Positions 25,262-35,400 of a stretch of DNA of 64,000 nt are shown here, one piece after another (position 1 is the first letter of the stretch; every line of letters starts with the position of its first letter). Under the pieces are notes generated by a model that was given only the letters and a program-made list of their open reading frames with translations, was not told the origin of the DNA and made no database searches. Origin of the DNA: Betaproteobacteria bacterium (GTDB lineage: Bacteria; Pseudomonadota; Gammaproteobacteria; Burkholderiales; SG8-39); contig VBCA01000011.1 of assembly GCA_005881575.1 (NCBI GenBank), forward strand, positions 1 to 64,000, written 5' to 3'. Both the position numbers and the translations under genes were made by a program.

Positions 25262-26278
25262 ATGCTGTTACGACTGAAATTATTGCTCCTGCTGGCCTTC
25301 GCGGCCGTGCTCGGCTTCTGCGCGTGGCTGATCGGGTTCGCCCTCTCCCCGATCGAGCTCGCCTCGCCGACCGTGGAATTCTCGATCCGTCCGGGCAGCA
25401 CGCTGCGAGGGGCGACGCGCCAGATCATCGAAGCGGGGCTGTCGATGCCGGAATGGAAGTTCGTTCTCCTCGCGCGGGCCAACGGCGCCAGCGCCGGCGT
25501 CAAGGCGGGCAGCTACCAGGTGTCGCACGGGGTGACGCCGCTCCAGCTCGTTCGCAAGATCACGCGCGGGGAATACGCGCAAGCGGAAATTCTCCTGGTC
25601 GAAGGTTGGAACTTCCGCCAGGTGCGCGAGGCGTTGAATGCGCACGCCGACCTGAGGCACGACTCGGCGGGCCTCTCCGAGGCGCAGATCATGGCGAAGC
25701 TCGGAGCCCCCGGGGTGCTTCCGGAAGGCGCGTTCTTCCCCGATACCTACGTCTTCGCCAAGGGCGCCAGCGATCTCGCGGTTCTCGCGCGGGCCCGCAG
25801 CACGATGAAAAAGCGGCTCGAGTCCGCTTGGGCCGGTCGCGCCCCTGATCTGCCGATGACAGATCCGTACGAAGCGCTTATCCTCGCCTCACTCGTCGAA
25901 AAGGAGACCGGCCGCGCCGGCGACCGCACGATGATCGCGGCGGTATTCGCCAACCGCCTGCGCCGCAAGATGAAGCTGCAGACCGATCCGACCGTGATCT
26001 ACGGCATGGGCGAGAAATTCGACGGCAACCTGCGCAAGAGGGACCTCGTGACGGACACGCCCTTCAACACCTATACGCGGCTGGGTCTGCCGCCGCATCC
26101 GATCGCGATGCCGGGACTCGCGTCGCTCGAGGCCGTGATGCATCCCGCCCAGACCGACGCCCTGTATTTCGTCTCCCGCGGGGACGGGACGAGCGAATTC
26201 TCAAGAACGCTCGTCGAGCACAACCGCGCCGTCGGCAAATACCAAATGCCCGGCGCACGCCGGCGTTCCGGCCGATGA
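25262..26278 (+). CDS. mltG: Endolytic murein transglycosylase
   Basis: MltG cuts nascent glycan strands in the inner membrane and acts as a terminator of peptidoglycan polymerisation. The 338 residues have one N-terminal membrane helix ([21 protein letters not shown]), a LysM-like region ([15 protein letters not shown]) and the YceG catalytic domain with the Glu of ASLVEKETG, then [10 protein letters not shown] and [13 protein letters not shown]. It heads the mltG-tmk-holB-tatD operon. The 3' end overlaps tmk by four bases. Confidence 0.95.
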   Translation: MLLRLKLLLLLAFAAVLGFCAWLIGFALSPIELASPTVEFSIRPGSTLRGATRQIIEAGLSMPEWKFVLLARANGASAGVKAGSYQVSHGVTPLQLVRKITRGEYAQAEILLVEGWNFRQVREALNAHADLRHDSAGLSEAQIMAKLGAPGVLPEGAFFPDTYVFAKGASDLAVLARARSTMKKRLESAWAGRAPDLPMTDPYEALILASLVEKETGRAGDRTMIAAVFANRLRRKMKLQTDPTVIYGMGEKFDGNLRKRDLVTDTPFNTYTRLGLPPHPIAMPGLASLEAVMHPAQTDALYFVSRGDGTSEFSRTLVEHNRAVGKYQMPGARRRSGR

Positions 26279-26883
26279 GCCGCGGCAAGTTCATCACCCT
26301 GGAAGGCATCGACGGTGCGGGCAAGAGTACGCACGTCGGCGGGATAGCGGATTTCCTGCGGGGGCGCGGAAAGGACATAGTGGTCACGCGCGAGCCGGGC
26401 GGTACGCCGTTGGGCGAGAAATTGCGGGCGCTCGTGCTCTCCCAGACGATGGATATCGACACCGAGGCTCTCTTGATGTTTGCGGCGCGCCGCGAGCATA
26501 TCGCGCAGTTGATTGCGCCGGCCCTCGCCGCGGGGAGCTGGGTCGTTTCCGAACGCTTTACCGACGCCACCTATGCGTATCAAGGCGCCGGACGTGGAGT
26601 GGCGAGGGATCGCATCGCGGCGCTCGAGCGTTGGGTTCACGGCGGCCTGCAGCCCGACCTGACTCTGGTTTTCGACGCGCCGGTCGAGGTCGCGCTCGCG
26701 CGGCTTGCGAAGAACCGGGGCGATCGCTTCGAGCTCGAGAGCAAGGCCTTCTTCGAGCGCGTCCGCGCTGCGTATCTAGCGCGCGCTGCGGCTGAGCCCC
26801 GCAGGATGAGAGTGGTCCAGTCGGGGAGGTCCCTGCCCGAAGTCAGGAAGGATGTCGAGGATATAGTTTCGACCCTACGTTGA
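26275..26883 (+). CDS. tmk: Thymidylate kinase
   Basis: Tmk phosphorylates dTMP to dTDP. The 202 residues include the P-loop [21 protein letters not shown], the substrate-binding [17 protein letters not shown] and [11 protein letters not shown]. The ATG overlaps the mltG stop (ATGA), so the two are translationally coupled. holB follows after three bases. Confidence 0.96.
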   Translation: MSRGKFITLEGIDGAGKSTHVGGIADFLRGRGKDIVVTREPGGTPLGEKLRALVLSQTMDIDTEALLMFAARREHIAQLIAPALAAGSWVVSERFTDATYAYQGAGRGVARDRIAALERWVHGGLQPDLTLVFDAPVEVALARLAKNRGDRFELESKAFFERVRAAYLARAAAEPRRMRVVQSGRSLPEVRKDVEDIVSTLR

Positions 26884-26886
26884 AAA

Positions 26887-27879
26887 ATGATATTTGAGTG
26901 GCAGGCACAGCCCTGGAAGAATTGGACCCGCCTGCGGGAGCGCTTGCCCCACGCGATCCTGCTACAGAGCGGCGAGGGCCTGGGCGAGTTCGAATTCGCC
27001 CAGGCGTGCGCGCAATCGCTGCTGTGCGAGGATCCGCGGCCGGGCGAGCGGCCCTGCGGCGCCTGCCGCGCCTGCGACTGGTTTTCGCTCGGCAATCACC
27101 CCGACTTCCGGCTGATCGTGCCCGAGAGCATGGCGCCCGAGCCCGGCGAGGAGGGCGCGGAGCCCGCGAAGAAGAAGAGCGAGCAGATCCGCATCGAGCA
27201 GGTACGCGAGCTCGCCGACTTCCTCGCCGTGGGAACGCATCGGGCGGGTCTGCGCGTCATCCTGGTCTATCCCGCAGAAGCGATGAACGCGAACACACAG
27301 AACGCGCTGCTGAAAAACCTGGAGGAGCCTCCGCCTGCCACGGTTTTCCTTCTCGTCACCACGCAGCCCGAGCGCCTGCTCGCGACGGTGCGAAGCCGCT
27401 GCTTGAGGTTTGCGTTGCCCTTCCCGCCGCCAGAGCCGGTCCTTCGCTGGCTCAAGGAGCAGGGCCTCGAGCACCCCGAGGCGACGCTGGCCGGCGCCGG
27501 AGGCGCGCCGCTTGCTGCGCTCAAGGCCGCCGGCACGGACCCCGACCGCCTGGTCTTCATCGAGAGTCTTGGAAATCCGGGCTTCGACCCGATCGCTCTC
27601 GCGGAAACGGTTCTGCGCGTTCCGCTGTGGGATCTGGCCGGGTGGCTGCAGCGATGGACCTACGACCTGCTGCTCGCCCGAGTCGCAGGTCGGGTACGGT
27701 ATAGCCTGAACCATGAGGAAGTGATTTCGGATATGGCACGTCACTGCGACCCTGCGGATATCGCCGCCTACCTGCGCCGACTGGCGCAAGCCCGGGCGCT
27801 CGCCCGGCACCCGCTCAACGCGAAGCTCTTTGTCGAGGATCTGCTGCTGCAGTATCAGCGGCTCGTCGCGCGGCCGTGA
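26887..27879 (+). CDS. holB: DNA polymerase III subunit delta'
   Basis: The delta' subunit is part of the clamp loader. The 330 residues start with the AAA+ core, where the P-loop is replaced (LLQSGEGLGEFEFAQ), as expected for delta', which does not hydrolyse ATP. The zinc module is CGACRACDW with an upstream Cys. SRC-type and sensor motifs follow (AEAMNANTQNALLKNLEEPP, VRSRCLRF). It overlaps tatD by four bases (GTGA). Confidence 0.94.
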   Translation: MIFEWQAQPWKNWTRLRERLPHAILLQSGEGLGEFEFAQACAQSLLCEDPRPGERPCGACRACDWFSLGNHPDFRLIVPESMAPEPGEEGAEPAKKKSEQIRIEQVRELADFLAVGTHRAGLRVILVYPAEAMNANTQNALLKNLEEPPPATVFLLVTTQPERLLATVRSRCLRFALPFPPPEPVLRWLKEQGLEHPEATLAGAGGAPLAALKAAGTDPDRLVFIESLGNPGFDPIALAETVLRVPLWDLAGWLQRWTYDLLLARVAGRVRYSLNHEEVISDMARHCDPADIAAYLRRLAQARALARHPLNAKLFVEDLLLQYQRLVARP

Positions 27880-28679
27880 GCGAGAAAACGAGTCCGGCTC
27901 CGGAATTGGTCGATTCACACTGCCATCTGGATTTTCCGGAATTCGACGGCAAGATGGACGCGGTGCGCAAAGAGATGCGTGCGAACGGCGTGACGCACGC
28001 CCTGTGCATCAGCGTCAATTTCGGCGGGTTTCCCAAGGTGCTGGCGCTCGCCGAGGCCTACGATAATTTCTTCGCGACCGTCGGGGTGCATCCGGACCAC
28101 GAAGATCGCACCGAGGTGGATCCGGCGCGGCTGGTCGAGCTCGCACGCCACCCGCGGATCATCGCGATCGGCGAGACCGGGCTCGATTACTACCGCTCAA
28201 GCGGTGATCTCGCGTGGCAGCGCGAGCGCTTTCGCGCTCACATACGCGCGGCGCGCGAATGCGGCAAGCCGCTCGTTATCCATACGCGCCAGGCTGCCGA
28301 GGACACTCTCGCCATCATGCGCGAAGAGGGGGCGGCCGAAGTAGGGGGGGTCATGCACTGCTTCACCGAGTCTCAAGCGGTGGCCGACGCGGCCATCGCA
28401 CTGGGATTCCATATTTCGTTCTCCGGCATCGTGACCTTCAAGAACGCCGCAGCGCTAAAGGATGTGGCCCGCGCGATCCCTCTGGAGCGCTTACTCGTGG
28501 AAACCGATTCCCCCTATCTCGCGCCCGTCCCTCACCGGGGAAAAACCAATCAACCCGCGCTGGTCCGGTATGTCGCGGAAGAAGTGGCCCGCCTCCGAGG
28601 CATCCGCTTGGACGAGCTGGCCTCAGCAACCACGCGTAATTTCTTCAGCCTTTTCAAAGAAGCGGGGAGGCGAGCCTAG
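27876..28679 (+). CDS. TatD family metal-dependent hydrolase
   Basis: A 267-residue TIM-barrel phosphodiesterase of the TatD type (3'-5' DNA/RNA exonuclease activity in E. coli). Metal ligands are in DSHCHLDF, GETGLDYY, VIHTRQA, MHCFTE and ETDSPYLAP. The GTG start overlaps the holB stop. In several betaproteobacteria a pilZ gene lies between holB and tatD; it is absent here. Confidence 0.94.
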   Translation: MSEKTSPAPELVDSHCHLDFPEFDGKMDAVRKEMRANGVTHALCISVNFGGFPKVLALAEAYDNFFATVGVHPDHEDRTEVDPARLVELARHPRIIAIGETGLDYYRSSGDLAWQRERFRAHIRAARECGKPLVIHTRQAAEDTLAIMREEGAAEVGGVMHCFTESQAVADAAIALGFHISFSGIVTFKNAAALKDVARAIPLERLLVETDSPYLAPVPHRGKTNQPALVRYVAEEVARLRGIRLDELASATTRNFFSLFKEAGRRA

Positions 28680-28752
28680 AAGTAACCTTAAGTGTTGCTG
28701 ACCCGATACACTATTTGACATAATATACATATGCGCCAATACATCCCCGAGA

Positions 28753-29373
28753 TCAGGGACGCTGCGGCTTGGCTTCCAGGCGCCTCTTGAGCTCTGCCGC
28801 CAGCATCGGATCGAGCTTTTCCAACCGCCCGAGGATAAGCGGGACTTCATCCCGCTCTCCGATGCGAACATGGGCAGCGCCCAGTTCGAACCACGCGCGA
28901 GCGAAATCCGGTTCCAGGCGCGCGGCTTCCCGATAGGCAGTGACCGCGCGGTCGAGCCGATTGGAATCGCGATAGGCCTCTCCGAGAAGGAAAAAGGTCG
29001 CAAAGGAGGTTCGGCCTATGGCGCTCGCGCGCTCCAGGGTGCGAACCGCCTGGCCCGGCTGCCCTGCCTGACGCTGGGACTCCCCGAGCAGGTTCCAGGC
29101 CCCGATGTCCTCCGGGTTGCGTTGCACGATCCTCGAGAGTGCCGCGGTCGCCTTCGGATAATCGCCCCGCCGCATCCAGGCGTAGGCGGCGACCACCCCC
29201 CAATCGGAGCCATCGGGATCCCGGCGCTGCCGCTCCTCGGCGTAGCGCAATAGCCCGTCCCAATCCCGTTTCTCGTTGAGCTCGGCGATTCGCTCGCGCT
29301 CATCGAGGCTGTCGCCGCGCCCGACGAGAGCCGACGCGAGCAGCGGATCCGCCGGGAGCGGCGGGGATTCCAT
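28753..29373 (-). CDS. TPR-repeat protein, probably a lipoprotein
   Basis: At least 206 residues made largely of tetratricopeptide repeats ([71 protein letters not shown]), a protein-protein docking scaffold. Upstream of the ATG the frame stays open and encodes [16 protein letters not shown], which looks like a lipoprotein signal, but without an ATG, GTG or TTG. The true start is therefore uncertain. It follows the DUF3460 gene on the same strand. Confidence 0.75.
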   Translation of the reverse strand: MESPPLPADPLLASALVGRGDSLDERERIAELNEKRDWDGLLRYAEERQRRDPDGSDWGVVAAYAWMRRGDYPKATAALSRIVQRNPEDIGAWNLLGESQRQAGQPGQAVRTLERASAIGRTSFATFFLLGEAYRDSNRLDRAVTAYREAARLEPDFARAWFELGAAHVRIGERDEVPLILGRLEKLDPMLAAELKRRLEAKPQRP

Positions 29374-29458
29374 GCTGAAAGCGGAACCGCGGGGTGGAGC
29401 GCAGCCGCAAAGCGCAACGCAGGTCGCGAAGGCCGCTGCGAACGCCTGGAGGCCGGAA

Positions 29459-29650
29459 TCAGACCTTGTTTTGATAGACGTAGGCCTGCTGCTTGACGCT
29501 CGATTCCCGGGTGCGCTTCAGCTCCTCGGGGTCGAGCTTCCGGTCCCACCACAGGGCTCGTCCCTTTTTTTGCTCCTGGACGATGTGCGGCTTGTCCTGG
29601 AGCAGCTTGCGGATCATCCGGGTGAGATCGGATTCGTAGGGCTGAGCCAT
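29459..29650 (-). CDS. DUF3460 family protein
   Basis: A 63-residue protein (start [17 protein letters not shown], conserved [10 protein letters not shown], end YVYQNKV) of the betaproteobacterial DUF3460 family. Its function is unknown; the charged, helical sequence suggests a small cytoplasmic factor. The ATG at 29650 lies back to back with the lexA promoter, and the SOS box is 40 bases upstream, so DNA damage may also affect it. Confidence 0.85.
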   Translation of the reverse strand: MAQPYESDLTRMIRKLLQDKPHIVQEQKKGRALWWDRKLDPEELKRTRESSVKQQAYVYQNKV

Positions 29651-29671
29651 GGGCTGCGGATTATACGCCCC

Positions 29672-29705
29672 TTGCCAAGCGGGCGAAGACTGTATATAAA
29701 TACAG
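29672..29705 (+). promoter_or_regulatory. lexA promoter with a perfect LexA (SOS) box
   Basis: The box CTGTATATAAATACAG (29690-29705) fits the CTGT-N8-ACAG consensus exactly. It overlaps a promoter with TTGCCA (29672-29677), 17 bp spacer and TATAAA (29695-29700). LexA bound here would block its own gene and probably the mutasome genes downstream. Confidence 0.9.
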
Positions 29706-29719
29706 ATACGGAGGCCCCA

Positions 29720-30319
29720 ATGACCGAAGAGCTCACCCCCAAGCAGCAGAAAATCCTCAACTTCGTCCGCAAAGCCATCCAGAAGACCGGCTTCCCGCCC
29801 ACCCGGATCGAGATCTCGAACGCATTCCGCTACAGCTCGCCCAACGCCGCCGAAGAGCATCTGCGCATGCTGGAGAGGAAAGGCGCGATCGAGCTGACTC
29901 CGGGCGCCTCGCGCGGCATCCGTCTCACCGACGGCCTCGGGCTGCCGCTCATCGGCCGCGTCGCCGCAGGCAGCCCCATCCTCGCCGAGGAGCACGTCGA
30001 GCGGCGCTGCCAGGTCGATCCCGCCTTGTTCCAGCCGCGCGCCGACTACCTGCTGAAAGTCCGCGGCATGAGCATGCGCGATGCCGGCATTCTCGACGGC
30101 GACTTGCTCGCCGTGCACCGCACGCGCGAGGCGCGCTCGGGCCAGATCGTGGTGGCGCGCTTGCACGACGAGGTCACGGTGAAGCGCCTGCGCCGCCGCG
30201 GCAACACCGTCGAGCTGCTCCCTGAAAATCCCGAGTTCAAAACTATCGTCGTCGATCTGCGCGAGGACGATTTTGCAATCGAAGGCCTCGGCGTCGGCGT
30301 GATCCGCAGGCCTCTTTGA
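29720..30319 (+). CDS. lexA: LexA repressor (SOS regulon)
   Basis: LexA represses DNA-damage genes until RecA-stimulated self-cleavage. The 199 residues have an N-terminal winged helix ([27 protein letters not shown]), the Ala83-Gly84 cleavage site in VAAGSP, and the catalytic Ser118 (GMSMRDAG) and Lys155 (TVKRL). The ATG at 29720 has GGAGG six bases upstream. It sits behind a perfect SOS box, so it is autoregulated. imuA follows 27 bases later. Confidence 0.97.
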   Translation: MTEELTPKQQKILNFVRKAIQKTGFPPTRIEISNAFRYSSPNAAEEHLRMLERKGAIELTPGASRGIRLTDGLGLPLIGRVAAGSPILAEEHVERRCQVDPALFQPRADYLLKVRGMSMRDAGILDGDLLAVHRTREARSGQIVVARLHDEVTVKRLRRRGNTVELLPENPEFKTIVVDLREDDFAIEGLGVGVIRRPL

Positions 30320-30346
30320 CGCCCGCTTTCCCACCGGCCGCGATCC

Positions 30347-31066
30347 ATGGCGAGCATGCCTATCTCTTTCGCCGCCCTGCTCGATCGCCCCGACATCTGG
30401 CGCGGCGACAGTTTGAGCCGGACCGGCGCGCCGACCCTTCCCTGCGGATTTCCCGGGCTTGACGCCGGGCTTCCCGGCGGAGGCTGGCCTGCCGGAGCGC
30501 TGACCGAAATCCTGCTTGCGCACGAAGGCATCGGCGAGCTGCGCCTGCTTGGACCTGCGCTTGCGGGGCTGTCCCGGCGCGGATTGCGGCTCGTCTGGAT
30601 CGCGCCGCCTCACCTGCCCTACGCGCCGGCTCTCGCCGCGGCGGGAATCGAACTCGCGAACCTCGTCATTGTGCGCACTGCCTCGCCGAAAGAAACGCTC
30701 TGGGCAACCGAGCAGGCGCTTGCCTCGAACGCCTGCGGCGCGGTGCTCGCCTGGCCTCAAGGCGCGAAATACGCGGAGCTGAGGCGCCTTCAAATCGCCG
30801 CCGAAGGCGGTCGCGCACCTGCTTTTCTGTTCCGGGTCCCGGAGGCTGCGAGCGAGTCATCTCCCGCCCCGCTGCGGATCGCGCTAGCCACAAGCGACGG
30901 CGGCCTTGCGGTACGCGTGTTGAAGCGCCGCGGTGCCCCCCTCGCTCAGCCCATCCTGCTGCCGTCGATGCCGCCCGCCGCGCGCGGCAAAACCCATCAT
31001 GTGGATCGCCATCCGGTTGCCTCGGTTGCCGCTCGAGATTTTTCTGCGCGGCTCGTCCACGCCTGA
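30347..31066 (+). CDS. imuA: Translesion synthesis accessory protein ImuA
   Basis: ImuA (SulA/RecA-like) is the first member of the ImuA-ImuB-DnaE2 mutasome. The 239 residues show a RecA-like core without a clear P-loop: CGFPGLDAGLPGGGWPAGALTEILL, then LRLLGPALAGLSRRG and GAVLAWPQGAKYAELRRLQ. It supports error-prone repair after DNA damage. The gene is downstream of lexA, probably under the same SOS control. Its end overlaps imuB by 68 bases. The call is strongly supported by the gene order. Confidence 0.88.
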   Translation: MASMPISFAALLDRPDIWRGDSLSRTGAPTLPCGFPGLDAGLPGGGWPAGALTEILLAHEGIGELRLLGPALAGLSRRGLRLVWIAPPHLPYAPALAAAGIELANLVIVRTASPKETLWATEQALASNACGAVLAWPQGAKYAELRRLQIAAEGGRAPAFLFRVPEAASESSPAPLRIALATSDGGLAVRVLKRRGAPLAQPILLPSMPPAARGKTHHVDRHPVASVAARDFSARLVHA

Positions 31067-32420
31067 GCCTTTCGCGCTCGAAGAGCGGCACCGCGTTTTC
31101 GCCTGCGACCGCAAGGCCTTCGCGCGCGGCGTTCGCGCCGGCATGGCTGTAGCCGCGGCGCTCGCTCTCGCGCCCGCCTTGCGCATTGCGCCGCGCGACC
31201 CCGCGACGGAAACCGAAGCGCTGCTCGGCGTGGCCGGATGGGCGGCGCAATTCACACCGGGCGTGGCGCTCGAATTTCCCGATGGCGTGCTGCTCGAAGT
31301 CTCGAGTAGCCTGAAGCTCTTCGGCGGCCTGGAATCGCTTCTCGAGCGCCTGCGCCGGGGGTTGGCAGAAATGGGCTGGAGCTCTGTGCTCGCGGGCGCC
31401 CCCACGCCGCGCGCGGCTTTCTGGCTCGCCCGGGCCGGAAAGCAGGAATTCATCGGCGAGAGCGCCGAGCTCGAGCCGGCGCTGGCCGCGCTGCCCCTGG
31501 AGGTCCTGCGCTGCAGCGATGAAACGCTGGCGGCGTTCGAAGCGATCGGCGTCCGCACGCTCGGTGAGCTGCGCGCGCTGCCGCGCGAAGGCGTGGCGCG
31601 GCGCTTCGGGCAGAGGCTGCTCGACGATTCCGACCGCGCGCTCGGGCGGCTTCCCGATCCGCGGAATTTTTTTGTCCCGCCGGCGCGGTTCGGGGCGGCG
31701 ATCGAGCTTCCCGCCGAAGTCACCCAGGCCGAGGCGCTGCTCTTCGCCGCGAGGCGGCTGATCGTCCAGCTCGCCGGGTATCTCGCCGCACGCTCGGGCG
31801 GCGTGCAGCGCTTCGTCTTGAGGCTCGGGCACCGCGACAAGGCTCCGACCGAAATCGCGATCGGCCTGGTCGTGCCTTCCCGCGACGCCGAGCACTTCAC
31901 GCTGCTCGTGCGCGAGCGGCTCTCCAACCTCGAGCTCGCCGCGCCGGTGCGCGAGCTCGCCTTGAAGGCCGACGATGTGGTGCCGCTTCCCGGCAGCAAC
32001 CTCGGCCTCGCGCTCGAGCAAGGCAAACCGCCCGGCCAATGGGAGCACCTGGTCGAGCGGCTGCGGGCGCGTCTCGGCACCGAAGCGGTGTGCGGCATCG
32101 CGAGCCGAGCGGAGCATCGCCCGGAGCGCGCAGGCGTGATCGCCGATGCAGGACAAAAACGGTTGCAACTCGATTTCGGCGAGCGCCCATTTTGGTTGCT
32201 GGAATCTCCACGCCCGCTCGCGGAGATCGGGGCGGTGCCGCATCATGACGGGCCGCTCGAGCTGCTGGTCGGTCCGGAGCGCATCGAGTCCGGGTGGTGG
32301 GATGGCGACGACGTCGCCCGCGACTACTTCGTTGCCCGCATGCAGAACGAAGCGCTCGTGTGGATCTATCGCGAGTGGCGCGGCGAGGGAGGATGGTATC
32401 TGCACGGCGTTTTCGCCTGA
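30999..32420 (+). CDS. imuB: ImuB, inactive Y-family polymerase-like mutasome protein
   Basis: A 473-residue Y-family DNA polymerase homologue that binds the beta clamp and bridges ImuA and DnaE2. The N-terminus MWIAIRLPRLPLEIF lacks the catalytic Asp of true polymerases, as usual for ImuB. The palm and thumb follow (GVRAGMAVAAALAL, VEVSSSLKLFGG-like EVSSSLKLFGG, IGVRTLGELRALP). QLDFGE near the C-terminus may be the clamp-binding motif. I chose the ATG at 30999; upstream starts lie inside imuA. Confidence 0.92.
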   Translation: MWIAIRLPRLPLEIFLRGSSTPEPFALEERHRVFACDRKAFARGVRAGMAVAAALALAPALRIAPRDPATETEALLGVAGWAAQFTPGVALEFPDGVLLEVSSSLKLFGGLESLLERLRRGLAEMGWSSVLAGAPTPRAAFWLARAGKQEFIGESAELEPALAALPLEVLRCSDETLAAFEAIGVRTLGELRALPREGVARRFGQRLLDDSDRALGRLPDPRNFFVPPARFGAAIELPAEVTQAEALLFAARRLIVQLAGYLAARSGGVQRFVLRLGHRDKAPTEIAIGLVVPSRDAEHFTLLVRERLSNLELAAPVRELALKADDVVPLPGSNLGLALEQGKPPGQWEHLVERLRARLGTEAVCGIASRAEHRPERAGVIADAGQKRLQLDFGERPFWLLESPRPLAEIGAVPHHDGPLELLVGPERIESGWWDGDDVARDYFVARMQNEALVWIYREWRGEGGWYLHGVFA

Positions 32421-32424
32421 AGCC

Positions 32425-35400
32425 GTGTATTCCCCCCTCCCCGCCTACGCCGAGCTGCACTGCCTTTCCAACTTCACCTTCCTTCGCGGCGCTTCGCATC
32501 CGGAAGAGCTGGTGAAGCGCGCCGCCGGGCTGGGCTATTCGGCGCTAGCCATCACCGACGAGTGCTCGCTCGCCGGAGCCGTGCGGGCGCATGTCACGGC
32601 GAAAGAGGTCGGCCTGCCTCTCGTCATCGGCTCGGAGATACGGCTGCAAGACGGCCCGAGGCTGGTGCTGCTCGCCACCGACCGCGAAGGCTATGGCAAT
32701 CTCGCCGCTCTCATCACGCTCGGCCGGCGCAGGACGAAGAAAGGCAGCTATTCGCTCGACTGGTCTGATCTAGATAGCGGATTGCCCGGCTGTCTTGTGC
32801 TGCTGACTTTCCCTCACCCCTGCCCTCTCCCAAAGGGAGAGGGAGAAAAGCATGCGCGCTCGGTGGCCAAGCGCTTTGCCGGCCGTGCCTGGATTGCGGC
32901 AGAGCTGCTGCAAGGGCCGGACGACCGTGCACGGCTGGCCGCGCTGCGCGAGCTGGGGAAGGCATACGGGCTACCGCTTGTCGCCTCGGGCGACGTGCAC
33001 ATGCACCTACGCTCCCGCAGGCCTTTGCAGGACACGTTGACGGCTATCCGCCTGCGCACGACAGTGCAGGCTTGCGGCCACGCGCTCCATCCCAACGCCG
33101 AGCGGCATCTGCGGCTGCGCATGCGCTTGGCGCAAATCTATCCGGCCGATCTGCTCGCAGAGACCGTGCGCGTCGCCGGGCGCTGCCGTTTTTCGCTGGA
33201 GGAGCTGCGTTACGAGTATCCCGAAGAGCTCGTCCCCGAAGGCGAAACCCCGGCGAGCTGGCTGCGCAAGCTGGCCGAAGAAGGATTGCAGCGGCGCTTT
33301 CCCGCCGGAGCGTCGCAGAAAATCCGCGATCTCATGGAGCGCGAGCTTTCGCTCATCGCCGAGCTTCGCTACGAGCCGTTTTTCCTGACCGTCCACGACA
33401 TCGTCCGCTACGCCCGCAGCCGGGGCATTCTCTGCCAGGGGCGCGGCTCGGCGGCCAATTCCGCCGTCTGCTACGCCCTGGGCATCACCGAGGTCAATCC
33501 GGTCAAGCAGGAGCTGTTGTTCGAGCGCTTCATTTCGAAGGAGCGCAACGAGCCGCCCGATATCGACGTCGATTTCGAGCACCAGCGGCGCGAGGAAGTC
33601 ATCCAATACGTCTATGACAAATACGGCCGTGAGCGCGCTGCGCTGGCGGCCACGCTCATCACTTATCAACCCAAGAGCGCGCTGCGCGACGTCGGGAAAG
33701 CGCTCGGGCTCGATGCGCTGCAGGTGGACCGAATCGCCAAGTCGATCGCCTGGTGGGACGATCGCAGGGAGCTCGTCGCCCGCCTGCGCGATTCGGGTTT
33801 CGATCCCGGGAGCCCGGTCATGCGGCGCCTCGTCGGGCTTGCCTCCGCCTTGCTCGGTTTTCCGCGCCATCTGTCACAGCATGTCGGCGGTTTCGTCATA
33901 TCGCGAGGAGCCCTCGCGCGCCTGGTGCCGATCGAAAATGCAGCGATGCCCGAGCGCAGCGTCATCCAATGGGACAAGGACGACCTGGAGAACCTGGGCC
34001 TGCTCAAAGTCGATGTGCTGGCGCTCGGTATGCTCTCCGCCATCCGGCGCGCGCTGGACTTCGTCAACGAGCTGCGCTCAAGCACGATCACCATGGACAG
34101 CCTGCTGCGCGAGGAAGACCCGGCGGTCTACGAGATGATGCGGCACGCCGACACCATCGGCGTGTTCCAGATCGAGTCGCGCGCCCAGATGTCGATGCTG
34201 CCGCGGCTGAAACCGGAGCATTTCTACGACCTCGTGATCGAAATCGCGATCGTGCGGCCCGGGCCGATCCAGGGCGACATGGTGCACCCTTATCTGCGGC
34301 GGCGCGCCGGCACGGAACCGATCGACTATCCGAACGAAGCGGTGAGAAAAGTTCTCGAGCGCACCTGTGGGGTGCCGATTTTCCAGGAGCAGGTGATGCA
34401 GCTCGCGGTGGTAGCGGCAGGCTTCACCCCGGGCGAAGCGGATCAATTGCGCCGCGCGATGGCCGCCTGGCGCCGCAAGGGAGGGCTGGAGCCTTTCCGC
34501 AAGAAGCTCATGGATGGCATGAGGAAGAACGGCATCCCGGCGGAATTCGCCGAGCGCATCTACCGGCAGATCCTCGGTTTCGGCGAATACGGTTTCCCCG
34601 AATCACACTCGGTGAGTTTCGCGCTGCTCGCCTACGTTTCCGCCTGGCTCAAGCGCCACGAGCCGGCGGCCTTTCTCGCCGCGCTCTTGAACAGCCAGCC
34701 GATGGGTTTCTACACGCCCTCGCAACTCGTTCAGGACGCGCGCCGACACGGCGTCGAGGTGCGGCCGGTGGAAGCGCTGGCTAGCGAATGGGATTGCACT
34801 CTGGAAATCAGCGCCGACGCAAACCCGGCGGTTCGGCTCGGGTTTCTCTTGGTGCAGGGTCTGTCGCAAGCCGGCGCCGAGCGCATCGTCGGCGCGCGGC
34901 GGGAGCGGTTGTTCGACAGCGTCCGCGATCTTGCCCGCCGCGCCGAGCTCAACCGGCACGACCTGAAGTGCCTTGCCGCTGCAGGTGCGTTCGAGCCGCT
35001 CTCCGGCCATCGCCGCCACGCCTTCTGGCAAGTCGCCGGAATCGAAACCGGCGCGCACATCTTGCGCGATGCGCCGGTTGCGGAAACTCCGGCGGTTTTG
35101 CCGACTCCAACCGAGGGAGAGAATCTCGTGGCTGACTACGCGAGCACCAGTCTCACTCTGGGACGCCATCCGCTCGCGCTGCTGCGGGCGCACCTCGCGC
35201 GCCTGCGCTTTGCCACCGCCGATGAACTGAAACTGCTTCCCGGCGGCACTCCGGCGCGGGCGGCGGGCATCGTCACCGGTCGCCAGCGCCCGAGCACCGC
35301 CTCGGGAACGGTATTTGTAACGCTCGAGGACGAGACCGGCTATGTTAATGTCATCGTCTGGCCGCATCTCATCGAGCGCCAGCGGCGCGAGCTGCTAGGC

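Noticed and set aside
28714-28740. TTGACATAATATACATATG as a promoter
   Set aside because: No gene follows on the plus strand, and the spacing to any -10 box is poor.
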